Below, in pieces: positions 1 to 7,889 of a stretch of DNA of 64,000 bases. Origin of the DNA: CATQHW01 sp965215345 (GTDB lineage Bacteria > Spirochaetota > Spirochaetia > SZUA-6 > Bin103). Location of the stretch: NCBI GenBank assembly GCA_965215345.1, contig CBDCDL010000002.1, positions 4,588,001-4,652,000 of the forward strand, read 5' to 3'. Below the pieces are notes generated by a model. The model did no database searches, had not been told where the DNA came from, and saw only the letters and a program-made list of their open reading frames with translations. Position 1 is the stretch's first letter. Each line of letters begins with the position of its first letter. The position numbers and the translations under genes are program-made.

Positions 1-388
1 CGCGCATGCTGTCGCCGCGCACCCGCAGCGCGAACAGCTCGCCGCGGTCGGCAGGCGACTGTACCGGGACGAATCCCTCCGGATCCTCGACCGCCGTGGT
101 GAGGGCGCCGGCCTGTACGTGGCCGACCAGGGGGATCAGAACGGCAGGGTGCCCGGAGCCGGCCGGCAACCGGTAGCCGCGCGCCCTGCCCGGCTCCTTG
201 TCCAACAGCCCGTCATGCACCAGCGCCTCCAGGTGTGCTCGCGCGGACTGCACGGCGCGAAAGCCGAAGTGCTCCTGCACCTCACGGGTCGTGGGCGGCG
301 AGCCGGCCAGGATGCGGTCGCGCACGAACAGGAAGATGCGGCGCCTGCGCCCCTCGGACCGTGGCATCGGCCGGCCGACGTCGCTCAT
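1..388 (-). CDS. lexA: LexA repressor, 3' part cut by window edge
   Basis: SOS-response repressor that binds DNA as a dimer and cleaves itself when RecA is activated. Translating the minus strand from the ATG at 388 gives an N-terminal winged helix (TTREVQEHFGFRAVQSA, then HLEALVHDGLLDKE), a linker, the peptidase-S24 cleavage region VGHVQAGA with the Ala-Gly scissile bond, and at the very edge of the window GDSM, which holds the nucleophilic serine. The catalytic lysine would lie beyond the edge. A second Met at codon 8 (MPRSEGRRRR) is an alternative start. The gene follows the M23 peptidase gene by 34 nt on the same strand and may be co-transcribed with it. No clear SOS box was seen in that short gap. 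The family call is firm; only about 129 codons are visible. Confidence 0.9.
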   Translation of the reverse strand, partial: MSDVGRPMPRSEGRRRRIFLFVRDRILAGSPPTTREVQEHFGFRAVQSARAHLEALVHDGLLDKEPGRARGYRLPAGSGHPAVLIPLVGHVQAGALTTAVEDPEGFVPVQSPADRGELFALRVRGDSMR

Positions 389-422
389 CCCTGCCCATTG
401 GCAGACGGATGTCTTCCCCGTG

Positions 423-1400
423 TCAATCCCCCGACAGGTCGACCAGCGGCGCCGTCACCAGGACATCCGGGTCGACGGCCACGCCGGCGGCGCGCACCTC
501 CCAGTGCAGGTGCGGTCCCGTGGCCAAGCCGGTGCTGCCCACGGTGCCGATCGGATCTCCGGCGTACACACGCTGGCCTTCCCGCACCGCAAGGCCGTCC
601 AGGTGGTAGTAGAGCGAGTACACCGCGGGCAGATGCTCGATCACGACCGTGAATCCGGTGACGATGCGTTCGCGGGCCATGGCGACCGTGCCGCCGCCGG
701 CCGCGGCCACCACCGTGCCCGTGGGAACGCCGAAGTCCACGCCGTTGTGGATGGTGGTGGCGGTGTTGCCGTCGGCGTAGCGGTAGCGCCTGCGATCGCC
801 GAAGCCGCCGGTGCGCCGCACGTCGCCCAGCGGCAGCCGCAGCGGTCCGTAGTGCGGCCACGCGACCGGCCGCGAGGCGCTCAGCAGCAACCAGAGCTCC
901 CATGACTCCGTCTTGCGTTGCGGATCGGTCGTGCGCCGCAAGTTGGAGAGACCGGTATTCAGGGGGATCTCCTCGACGGCGAACTCGCGCTCGCCGATGG
1001 CGATCGGCTGCTCGTGCAGCATCACGCGCGTCTCTGCCCGAGACGCGTTGCCGACGAGGAGTCCGGAGATCGACAACCGTGCCTCACCCGCCGGGGCGGT
1101 GCCGGGAATCCCGATCACGGCCGCCCACGTCGTCCCGGCGGAGCCTCTGCGCACCGCGAACCCGTAGCCGGCGACCCGTTCTCCGTCGGCCAGCTCCACC
1201 GCGAGCTCCAACTCGGCAAGCGACGCGGCGCTCATCACGTAGGTGCTGAGCGGATCGCCTGGGGATAGCGTGGCGGGCGCGTGGAGCACCTCGACGGGCA
1301 GCGTCGGAGCCGAATCCGACTGGGCGGCAAGCGACGCGGCAACCGCGACCACACCGGCTGCCGCTGCCAGCGTCCTCCAGGGGTGGCGCACGCGTACCAT
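423..1400 (-). CDS. Secreted M23-family metallopeptidase (peptidoglycan endopeptidase)
   Basis: Predicted zinc endopeptidase of the lysostaphin/LytM type acting on peptidoglycan outside the inner membrane. The 325-residue product begins with a basic tip and a hydrophobic signal segment (about 10-26, cleavage likely near AQSDS). An all-beta N-terminal region follows, and the M23 domain occupies about 190-315. The zinc and catalytic signature is complete: HNGVDFG (H218 and D222), YYH (H266) and GPHLHWEV (H297 and H299). It lies upstream of lexA on the same strand, 34 nt away. Intact ligands suggest an active enzyme rather than a degenerate EnvC-type activator. The physiological substrate cannot be told from sequence. 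Confidence 0.92.
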   Translation of the reverse strand: MVRVRHPWRTLAAAAGVVAVAASLAAQSDSAPTLPVEVLHAPATLSPGDPLSTYVMSAASLAELELAVELADGERVAGYGFAVRRGSAGTTWAAVIGIPGTAPAGEARLSISGLLVGNASRAETRVMLHEQPIAIGEREFAVEEIPLNTGLSNLRRTTDPQRKTESWELWLLLSASRPVAWPHYGPLRLPLGDVRRTGGFGDRRRYRYADGNTATTIHNGVDFGVPTGTVVAAAGGGTVAMARERIVTGFTVVIEHLPAVYSLYYHLDGLAVREGQRVYAGDPIGTVGSTGLATGPHLHWEVRAAGVAVDPDVLVTAPLVDLSGD

Positions 1401-1614
1401 CGCTGCCGATCGGCGCTCGATCAGTCGGGCACTACCGCTGGAGGCGCGGAGCGGTCAGGTCGCGCCACCGCAGGGGCGGGGGAGCGTCCGATCCCTTGAT
1501 CCATTCCGTACCGATCCCGAAGATCGTGCCCGCCGGCAGGGTCACCGCGGCCGCCGCGGCGACCGACCAGTCTTCGCGCCGGGATATCGGGACATCGGAC
1601 GACTCGAGCGTACC
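1401..1614. other. Intergenic region with an open extension of the M81 frame
   Basis: No recognised gene. On the minus strand, the frame of the M81 gene stays open for about 47 codons after its TGA. It reads a protein-like string (for example TLPAGTIFGIGTEWIKG) and ends at a TAG near 1434. There is no ATG near its beginning. It may be chance in high-GC DNA, a small gene starting at an internal GTG, or the tail of a longer ancestral protein. Confidence 0.35.
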
Positions 1615-3099
1615 TCAGATCGGGTCGATGGGGTACACGGGACGGCCCAGGTTGCGGTAGCGGATGTGCGTGGGATCGTGCACGCTCGGCTCGTTCACCG
1701 TACGGATCACGCCGGCGAAGGGCTCGAAGTGGGCGCGAAAGTGCCCGGTCGACTTCACGCCGATGTAGCGCATCCGCCGCGGATGGAGGCCCAGGCTTCG
1801 CGCCAGCGCCGAATCGAACGGCTGGTCGCGGTAGGTGACGATGATCACGTGCACACCTTCGCTGCGCACGTGCGCCGACGGCCCGAGCGTCGTGGAGAGG
1901 CCGGCGAGCATCGGGCCGTCGTAGGTGTAGGCGCCGTCGGAGACGGCCATCACCTGCCACTCCGCTTCCACCGGTTCGCCCTGCGCGGGATCGGACGTGC
2001 CTCCCAGGGCCATGCGCAGTGTGGCTCCCGCACCGGCGCGATGGCACGCCAGAGCCGCCTCGGGATCGACGATGTAGAGCACGCATGCGTCTTGCAGCGA
2101 GCGCTCGATGAAGGTGCGGAGCATGCCGGTGCTGTCGCCGGGAGAGCCGCCGCCGCAGTTGTCGTTGCTGTCGGCGATCACGATCGGGTAGGGGCCGGTC
2201 GAGCCGAGCTCGTCGATCACCTCGGCGGTCGTGGGGATGGCCATCTGCCAGTCGGCGCGTCGCGCGAAGATCCACGCCGCCAGCTCGTCGGCGCTGCGCT
2301 GCGCCAGATCCTGGTCGCCGTCGGTGATCACCGTGACCGAGGAACCGACGTGGGGGGCGTCGGCCAGCGGAAAGCAGGTGGAGATCGACGCGTACAGGAT
2401 GCCCGGGCGCGCCTCGAGCTCATGCAGGCGCTCGATCGCCTGGCGCATCGGCGGGTGAGCGGTGATCTGGTTCTTGCCCCAGATCATCGGCAGCGGCGCC
2501 AGCGCCATGGCCGGCCGCACGCCGTCGCGCAGCACCCGCGCCATCAGGTCGGCGCACTCGCGTCCGCGCTCGGCCTGATCGATCTCCGGATAGGTCTCGC
2601 GCACGATGATGCCGTCGGCGAGCTCGACCATCTCCGCGGAGACGTTGGAGTGGATGTCGAGCTGGACGATGATCGGCAGCGTGCCGACCGTGCGCCGGAC
2701 GGCGCGCAGGATGGCGCCGTCCGCGTCGTCCTCTCCCTCCGCGACCATGGAGCCGTGCAACTCCAGCAGCACTCCTTCGATGGCGCCGGCGCCGGTGATC
2801 GCCTCGACCAGGTCGTCCAACACCTGCGCGAAGTCGGCCGCCGGCAGCGGCCCGCCGGGATGCGCCTCCCAGTAGACGGTCGGGACCAACTCGAAGCCGT
2901 GTTGCTCCCCGCCCTCGATGAAACCGCCAACCGGAGTGTTGGTGCCGCGGAAGTCCGTGAAGAGATCCCGGCCGCGCACGTATCCGAACCGCTCGTCGGC
3001 GCTGGCGAGCCTGGTCGGCACCGGGCTGAAAGCGCTCGTCTCATGGGCGATGCAACCGAAGACGATCCGCTCGCGCTTCGCGCTTCGCGCGACTGCCAC
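1615..3099 (-). CDS. M81 family metallopeptidase (MlrC/microcystinase C-like)
   Basis: Member of the M81 (MlrC) family, putative zinc peptidases named after the enzyme that finishes linear microcystin degradation. Most bacterial members have unknown substrates. The 494-residue product has the usual two-domain length. It opens with FGCIAHETSAFSP, a typical family start, and contains the D-x-H metal motif in IVQLDIHSNVSAEM (about residue 150) followed by ETYPEID. The second half has ADSNDNCGGGSPGDST and ends with the conserved region around KSTGHFRAHFEPF. The start is GTG at 3099, one base after the stop of the transporter gene upstream on the same strand, so translation is probably coupled. 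Co-location with a transporter suggests uptake and breakdown of a peptide or amide compound, which is inference. Confidence 0.88.
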   Translation of the reverse strand: MAVARSAKRERIVFGCIAHETSAFSPVPTRLASADERFGYVRGRDLFTDFRGTNTPVGGFIEGGEQHGFELVPTVYWEAHPGGPLPAADFAQVLDDLVEAITGAGAIEGVLLELHGSMVAEGEDDADGAILRAVRRTVGTLPIIVQLDIHSNVSAEMVELADGIIVRETYPEIDQAERGRECADLMARVLRDGVRPAMALAPLPMIWGKNQITAHPPMRQAIERLHELEARPGILYASISTCFPLADAPHVGSSVTVITDGDQDLAQRSADELAAWIFARRADWQMAIPTTAEVIDELGSTGPYPIVIADSNDNCGGGSPGDSTGMLRTFIERSLQDACVLYIVDPEAALACHRAGAGATLRMALGGTSDPAQGEPVEAEWQVMAVSDGAYTYDGPMLAGLSTTLGPSAHVRSEGVHVIIVTYRDQPFDSALARSLGLHPRRMRYIGVKSTGHFRAHFEPFAGVIRTVNEPSVHDPTHIRYRNLGRPVYPIDPI

Positions 3100-3100
3100 G

Positions 3101-4480
3101 TCAGCTCACCGCCACGGGCGCCGCCGCGCTGCCCGGCCGGGCCCGCAGACCCTCGGCGACCCTGGTCAGGATCGCAACCGCTGCCACGATGCCGGCGGAC
3201 GCGACGGCGAACACCACGCCATAGGCGACCGCCGGCGACCCGCCGAGCACCAGCCCCACGTCACGGATCGTTCCACCGGCGCCGATTCCGACGCCGCGAA
3301 ACACCACCTGAGCGATCGTCCACAGGCCGAGCTCCGCGCCTGCCTGCTGGTCCGTGGTCATTGCCGCCATCAATGAAATCCCTCCGAAGGTATACACGCC
3401 GAAGCCGGCACCATAGGCGATGAGCGCGGGCATGACCAGCACGCTCATGCGCGCGAATGCCGCCGCCGCCAGCAGCGCCATGCCGGCCGCCATGAAGCAC
3501 AGTCCGGCGCCGGCGATGCCGCCCTGCCGCTCCGGGGGACGGTTGCGCCACAGCGCCATGCTGGCCACCAGCGTCAGCAGCGTGGGCGCCAGCCACACCG
3601 TGTTGAGTCGCGTGGTCTGCCCCAGGCTGAGCTCCAGCACCTCCGCCCCGAACGGTTCGAGCACCGCCTCCTGCAGCCACGCGGCCGCGGCAGCCACCGA
3701 CAGGAACAGGAAGAAGCGGATCTTGCTCCGGTCGCCGAGCAACGTACGCAGCCGCTCCCGGAGCGGCCGGTCGTGCGGCTGCACGGGCTCGCCGGCGGCG
3801 CGCAGCTCGGCCTGCACGCGGCGTTCGACGCCCGCGATCGACACGAGCCAGAACAGGCCGCCGACACCCGTGGTGAGGGCCACCAGGCGCCAGAACAGGC
3901 GCAGCTCGTAGTGCTCCATCAGCAGGCCGAAGCCCAGTGCCGCCAGCGGAAAGCAGGCGATCAGCACCGTCTCCACGATCGCGATCGCCATTCCCTGCTT
4001 GCCGGCCGGAACGGAGTGGCGGACGAGCGCCAGGAACGGGCTGCCCGAGATCAGTCCGCCGACGCCGTAGGCCAGGAACCCGCCGATCACGATCAGCCAG
4101 CCCGGCACTGACTGGCCGCGGCCGAACCATGCCAGGCTGATGCCGATCAGCCCCAGGCCGATCATCATCAGCGCGCGGCCGGCCCAGATGAAGCGGGTCC
4201 GGCCGAACGGCGCAGCCGCGGAGATGTCGCTGCGCGCGCCGGCCCACAGACTCAGTGGCGACAACAGGTATCGCAGGCCGAGCAGCAGCGCCACCGGCCA
4301 CGCCATGAAGCCGAAGTGGCTGATCAGGACGCGGTTGAGCACGCTGGAAACCAGTACGTCGCTCATCGCCGAGCCGATGTGAAAGGTGCCGAGCCGCAGC
4401 GTGCGCGCGGTGCGGAACCGCCGTTCCCCGGCCGGCGGGCTGCTATCGTCCATCGGCGCCGCCGGCATCGCCATCGCCAC
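3101..4480 (-). CDS. PucC/LhaA-like MFS transporter (BCD family)
   Basis: Integral membrane protein of about 459 residues with twelve predicted hydrophobic segments. The N-terminal stretch RLGTFHIGSAMSDVLVSS followed by LNRVLI resembles the PucC family (pfam PUCC, 'bacteriochlorophyll delivery' MFS), which in phototrophs helps assemble light-harvesting complexes. Non-photosynthetic bacteria also carry relatives of unknown role. No bacteriochlorophyll genes are visible here. The GTG at 4480 overlaps the end of the ceramidase-fold gene. Met codons at residues 3, 5 and 10 (MDDSSPPAG, start 4453) are alternatives, all still overlapping that gene. The downstream M81 gene begins one base after this stop, so the three genes probably form an operon. 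Confidence 0.75.
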   Translation of the reverse strand: MAMAMPAAPMDDSSPPAGERRFRTARTLRLGTFHIGSAMSDVLVSSVLNRVLISHFGFMAWPVALLLGLRYLLSPLSLWAGARSDISAAAPFGRTRFIWAGRALMMIGLGLIGISLAWFGRGQSVPGWLIVIGGFLAYGVGGLISGSPFLALVRHSVPAGKQGMAIAIVETVLIACFPLAALGFGLLMEHYELRLFWRLVALTTGVGGLFWLVSIAGVERRVQAELRAAGEPVQPHDRPLRERLRTLLGDRSKIRFFLFLSVAAAAAWLQEAVLEPFGAEVLELSLGQTTRLNTVWLAPTLLTLVASMALWRNRPPERQGGIAGAGLCFMAAGMALLAAAAFARMSVLVMPALIAYGAGFGVYTFGGISLMAAMTTDQQAGAELGLWTIAQVVFRGVGIGAGGTIRDVGLVLGGSPAVAYGVVFAVASAGIVAAVAILTRVAEGLRARPGSAAAPVAVS

Positions 4481-5891
4481 GGGACATCCGATCGACCAGC
4501 TCCGCGGCCGGGGCGATCAGCAGATCGCCGGCAGGTCCCCGGTACTGGGTCAGGTGCCGGGTGTGGCGGTAGAAGGCGCTCATGTACTCGTTTCCGTCCA
4601 GGTCCCGTGCGCCGGGAATATACGCCCATTTCGCCGTTCCGGGGTCATCCGGCCACGCCGCGCCGCAACAACAGGCGAACATGAATCGGGTCGAAGCCGT
4701 GTGCTCGCGTATCGACAGCCCGATGCTGCCGAACACCTCGGCCCAGGTCGTGACGAGCGCGAAGCCGCCGACCCCGTGTCCGTGGAGGCGGAGATCGACG
4801 TGCGTGCGGATCGGAGCGCCGTTCTCCCGGGTCCGTTCGGCCCAGTCGACCCATTCCTCGATGCTCCGCAGGTACGCCTCCCGGAACTCGAGCGAGGTGT
4901 CGTCCGGCAGGTTGTAGCCGAGCCCGGTCCGCGTCGCCTGCAGGTCGCCCTGCTGCACGGCGTCGAAGAAGCGATCCAGCTCCGTCCGTGCAGCGGCAAG
5001 CTCTTGCCGGCCGGGCAACTCCCGCAACGGCAAGCGTACGGTCACGGCACCGGTCGTGAGCGTGCGGCCGGGCAGGGGACGTGCGGCGTCGACCAGGTCC
5101 TGCAGGCGGGAACCGAGCAGCACCCCTTCGGCGCGCGCCACCTCGTCGCCGGCGAACATGTGCTTGAGAGCGACGTCGCCCTTGGCGCCTTGCAGGTAGA
5201 GCACCGGGAACTCCGGCGCGATCGCGTCGGCCAGGGCCATGCAGGCGTACCCGTTCACGTCCGGGCTGATGACCGGGTTGGTCAGGGAGGTGGCGATGCA
5301 GGGGTCGCCCGTGTACTGGACCACCGCCGCCATCGGGCGCTCGTCGTCGCAGCGGTCCACGCGCAGCACGGCCACGCGCGGATCGATCAGCCCCACCGGC
5401 TCCGGCCGGGCGAGGCGATCGGGCTCGCGCCTGAAAAACGTGGTGCCGTCGGCGGCGACCCCCTTGCGGTTGTACTGCAGCCGCGGCCAACTCCCTTCCG
5501 CGAACGCGACGCGGGCGGGCGCCAGATCCGCGACGGACGCGGCGGCAGCAGCCGCGATCCCGTCGAGCAGGCGATCGTGTTGCGGCCCGCGCGCAACGTC
5601 CGGGAACGGCACGGGTGAGGAGAGGTTGCGGGTGCAGGCGATCACGAGCGCATCCGGGGCGACGCCGGCGGCCATCCGCACCGCGTCGGCGATGGCCTCC
5701 TGCAGTTCCACGGTGACGTAACAGATGTTGAGGCTGAGCCACGCGACCCTCTCCGCCCGGTCCTCCAGCAGCAGCAACGCCCCCCGCAGCGGGCCGAGGA
5801 CGGCGGCAGCGCCGCACTCCAGCGGACCCGGCACCGGGACGCCGGCGGACGGCGTGAAGTCGATCGACCGCGCGGCGGCATGCAGGGACAT
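4443..5891 (-). CDS. Neutral/alkaline ceramidase-fold protein with altered metal site
   Basis: 482-residue protein resembling the N-terminal domain of neutral/alkaline non-lysosomal ceramidases. It shows SIDFTPSAGVPVPGP near the start, AWLSLNICYVT, and the late motif VLYLQGAKGDVALKHMF. In true ceramidases the zinc histidines lie in an ATHTHSGP-like motif and in an HPT motif. Here the matching positions read IACTRNLSSPVPF and QYTGDPCIAT, so both histidines appear to be missing and hydrolytic activity is doubtful. The chosen ATG at 5891 follows a TACACT hexamer by 6 nt, matching other starts in this window; an in-frame longer start exists at 5939. Overlap with the following transporter gene suggests an operon. 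The real substrate is unknown. Confidence 0.7.
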   Translation of the reverse strand: MSLHAAARSIDFTPSAGVPVPGPLECGAAAVLGPLRGALLLLEDRAERVAWLSLNICYVTVELQEAIADAVRMAAGVAPDALVIACTRNLSSPVPFPDVARGPQHDRLLDGIAAAAAASVADLAPARVAFAEGSWPRLQYNRKGVAADGTTFFRREPDRLARPEPVGLIDPRVAVLRVDRCDDERPMAAVVQYTGDPCIATSLTNPVISPDVNGYACMALADAIAPEFPVLYLQGAKGDVALKHMFAGDEVARAEGVLLGSRLQDLVDAARPLPGRTLTTGAVTVRLPLRELPGRQELAAARTELDRFFDAVQQGDLQATRTGLGYNLPDDTSLEFREAYLRSIEEWVDWAERTRENGAPIRTHVDLRLHGHGVGGFALVTTWAEVFGSIGLSIREHTASTRFMFACCCGAAWPDDPGTAKWAYIPGARDLDGNEYMSAFYRHTRHLTQYRGPAGDLLIAPAAELVDRMSRGDGDAGGADGR

Positions 5892-5897
5892 CGCGCG

Positions 5898-5903
5898 AGT
5901 GTA
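5898..5903 (-). promoter_or_regulatory. Putative -10 element (TACACT) of a leaderless start
   Basis: Read on the minus strand, TACACT ends 6 nt before the ATG at 5891. It fits the TAnnnT-N6/7-start pattern seen at several other genes here, implying transcription starts at or next to the start codon. No convincing -35 was seen. Confidence 0.45.
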
Positions 5904-5968
5904 CGCGCCGGTGGTCCGGTCCCCAAGGCCGCAGGACACGCGGCCGTGCCGCCGGTAGTATCCGCGCC

Positions 5969-6195
5969 GTGGCCAGATTCACCGGCGCGGACTGCGACGA
6001 CCAGGACCTCAAGCACTCCAGCCCCCGGCAGCGCCTTCACCACGTTCGACGTGGACGGCGTGCGCTGCGGCCTGCTGATCTGCCACGACTACCGGTATCC
6101 GGAGCTGTTCCGGGAATACGAACGGCGCGGCGTGGAGCTGATGTCAGTGTGGTTCCACGACGCACGCCGGTACGCGTGGCCGAGTTTCGTGTCCC
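5969..6195 (+). pseudogene. Carbon-nitrogen hydrolase (nitrilase/amidase) relic
   Basis: Broken fragment of a nitrilase-superfamily gene. The frame beginning near 6018 reads GSAFTTFDVDGVRCGLLICH then DYRYPELFREYERRGVELM, the typical block around the catalytic cysteine (GLLICHD). The reading continues to about 6190 and then runs into the 3' end of the aldo/keto reductase gene on the other strand. A GTG start at 5969, preceded by a TAGTAT hexamer, encodes VARFTGADCDDQDLKHSSP in another frame. This can be spliced to the block only by a frameshift and by loss of the region that normally carries the glutamate and lysine. Both an internal deletion and a 3' truncation are therefore likely. It cannot encode an active enzyme. 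Confidence 0.75.
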
Positions 6196-6201
6196 CCGCG
6201 T

Positions 6202-7188
6202 TCAGTCCCAGGCGGCCATCTCGGCGCGCAGCTCCGCCGGGATGCCCTCACGGCAGGCGCGCAGGGCGTTGTCGAGGTGGGCGGTCGTGCGGGCGCCGAA
6301 CAGCGTGCTGCCGACCGAGCGGTTGGCCACCACCCAGGCGGCGGCCAGATAGACCATCGACTCGCCGAGCTCGGCGGCCTTGGCGCGCAGTCGCTCCACG
6401 ACGCGGAAGTTGCGCTCGGAGAAGTAGACGTCGCAGTGGCCGGGGATGACGTGGAAGCGGGTGCGCTCAGGCAGCGCGTCACGGTCGTCCGTGTACTTTC
6501 CGGCGAGGAAGCCGGCGCCGAGCGGGCTGTACGCCAGGAAGGTGATCTCCTCGCCGACGCAGACCGGCATGCTGTCCCGCTCCTCTTCGGGGCGCGCCAA
6601 GTTGTAGATGTTCTCCACGATCTCGAAGCGGGCGTAGCCGCTGGCGGCGCTGATCGCCAGTGCGGCGCGGAGCTGGGCGCCGGTGAAGTTGCTGCAGCCC
6701 AGCGCCTGCGCACGGCCGTCGGCCACGGCCCGGTTGAGCGCGTCCATGGTCTCGTCCAGAGGTACCTGGTCGTCGTAGTTGTGCACCATGTAGATCGGTA
6801 TCGAGTCGAGCTGCAGACGCTCCAGGCTGGCGTCGAGGGCGCGTTCGATGTTCGCAGGCGAGTTGCCGCTCGACACCTTGGTGAGCACCGTCACCTGGTC
6901 GGCCACGCCGCGGTCGCGCATCCAGGTGCCGATCATGCGCTCCGAGCTCGACACCTCCCCGGTGGTCTCGCGCACATCCTGCACGCCCATCACGTCGCGC
7001 CGGTACAGGCGGGCGTTGCCGCCGCCGTACGCCTCCGCGGTGTCCAGCAGGGTCAGGCCGTGCTCCACGGCGTGGTCGAGGATCCTGCGCGATGCGTCTT
7101 CGTCGATCTCGCGGCCGAACGTCGTCGTCCCCAGGGCGATGCGGCTGACCGTGCGGCCCGTGCGCCCGAGTGGTGCCTGTTCCATCAT
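6202..7188 (-). CDS. Aldo/keto reductase
   Basis: NAD(P)H-dependent oxidoreductase with the AKR TIM-barrel fold, 328 residues. The catalytic tetrad is visible: D49 and Y54 in LLDTAEAYGGG, K104 in VLTKVSS, and H136 in YMVHNYD. Cofactor-phosphate contacts map to GSTLFGARTTAHLDNAL near the C terminus. The loop between Y54 and the lysine is longer than usual (about residues 61-83). The start is ATG at 7188, or the adjacent second ATG. It is divergent from the VanZ-like gene with about 30 nt between starts, so the two promoters must overlap. The substrate (sugar, aldehyde or ketosteroid type) cannot be deduced. Confidence 0.92.
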   Translation of the reverse strand: MMEQAPLGRTGRTVSRIALGTTTFGREIDEDASRRILDHAVEHGLTLLDTAEAYGGGNARLYRRDVMGVQDVRETTGEVSSSERMIGTWMRDRGVADQVTVLTKVSSGNSPANIERALDASLERLQLDSIPIYMVHNYDDQVPLDETMDALNRAVADGRAQALGCSNFTGAQLRAALAISAASGYARFEIVENIYNLARPEEERDSMPVCVGEEITFLAYSPLGAGFLAGKYTDDRDALPERTRFHVIPGHCDVYFSERNFRVVERLRAKAAELGESMVYLAAAWVVANRSVGSTLFGARTTAHLDNALRACREGIPAELRAEMAAWD

Positions 7189-7207
7189 TTCGCTCCGCGG
7201 TGCACGG

Positions 7208-7213
7208 TAGCAT
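7208..7213 (+). promoter_or_regulatory. Putative -10 element (TAGCAT) of a leaderless start
   Basis: TAGCAT ends 7 nt before the ATG at 7221. This favours 7221 over the ATG at 7212, which lies inside the hexamer. Confidence 0.45.
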
Positions 7214-7220
7214 GAGTGCC

Positions 7221-7592
7221 ATGCGGTGGATGATCGTCTCGTTGTACGCGGCCGCGCTGGTCGTGGTCACCCTGGTGCCGTGGGACGATCCCGACCCCTT
7301 GATCTCGCGGAGCGACGCGTTGCTGCACGTCGCGGCGTGGACGGTGCTGGCGTTCCTGACCGCGGTCGCCTGGGCGAAGTCCCGCCCGCCGATCGGGGCG
7401 GCGGCGCTGGCGGCGCTGGCGGCGGTCTGCTTCGGAGCGTTGATCGAGGCACTGCAGCCGCTCACCGGCCGGTCGGCGGAGGTGCAGGACCTGGCCGCCG
7501 ACGTGCTCGGAGCCATCCTCGGAGCGACGACTGCCGCGATCGCCGCCTGGAGCGGTCGCCGGCTGGCGCGGCGCCGGGGCGATCCCGGGTAG
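7221..7592 (+). CDS. VanZ-like membrane protein
   Basis: Small integral membrane protein of 123 residues with about four hydrophobic segments (residues 3-19, 31-46, 54-72 and 90-110). It shows the VanZ-family pattern: a loop after the first helix ending in DALLHVAAW, and the conserved third-helix ending in GALIEALQPLTGRSAEVQDLAADVLGA. The E-x2-Q-x4-R...D-x3-N/D signature is typical of the family, which is named after a teicoplanin-resistance protein but whose general function is unresolved. The start was chosen from the upstream TAGCAT element; ATG 7212 would add three residues. It is divergently arranged with the aldo/keto reductase gene. Confidence 0.85.
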   Translation: MRWMIVSLYAAALVVVTLVPWDDPDPLISRSDALLHVAAWTVLAFLTAVAWAKSRPPIGAAALAALAAVCFGALIEALQPLTGRSAEVQDLAADVLGAILGATTAAIAAWSGRRLARRRGDPG

Positions 7593-7613
7593 GCCTGCAC
7601 GCATGAGTGGCGT

Positions 7614-7643
7614 TTGCCATGCCTCATGAAGTCGCCATAGGAT
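7614..7643 (+). promoter_or_regulatory. Putative sigma70-type promoter of the histone gene
   Basis: TTGCCA (7614-7619), an 18-nt spacer and TAGGAT (7638-7643). Transcription would start near 7650, leaving a leader of about 55 nt that carries the strong AGGAGG site in front of the histone start. Confidence 0.5.
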
Positions 7644-7703
7644 CGGCAGTGCGCGGTGCTCTGGAGCAGCGTCCGCGCGGGTTCGATTTCAGAGGAGGTC
7701 AGC

Positions 7704-7889
7704 ATGGAGAACGAGGTCCTGGTGGTCGCGTCCAAGGTGAAGGCGTACATCAAGTCAGCATCAGGGTTCAACACTTCCGCCACGGCGATCGACGCACTGT
7801 CGAGCAAGGTCAAGGAAGTCTGCGACGCGGCGATCGAAACGGCACGCAAGGATCGACGCAAGACGGTGAAGGACCGGGACATCTCGTAG
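7704..7889 (+). CDS. Bacterial histone-fold DNA-binding protein
   Basis: A 61-residue protein that looks like a minimal histone fold. Helix 1 is about residues 6-18 (LVVASKVKAYIKS). A loop GFNTSAT follows, then a long helix 2 (about 26-50, AIDALSSKVKEVCDAAIETA), and then the hallmark loop RRKTVKDRDI, equivalent to the archaeal histone RKTV..DI motif, with a very short helix 3. Length and motifs match the short bacterial histones described for Bdellovibrio and Leptospira (established from the literature as recalled). The start is ATG 7704 behind AGAGGAGG at ideal spacing, one of the best ribosome sites in the window. It is probably an abundant chromatin protein. It is monocistronic, with its own promoter about 60 nt upstream. 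Confidence 0.88.
   Translation: MENEVLVVASKVKAYIKSASGFNTSATAIDALSSKVKEVCDAAIETARKDRRKTVKDRDIS

Noticed and set aside
1243..3423. Long plus-strand open frame (over 700 codons) across the M81 and M23 genes
   Set aside because: Arg/His/Gly-rich translation without any family motif, antisense to two genes with complete signatures. An artefact of high GC.
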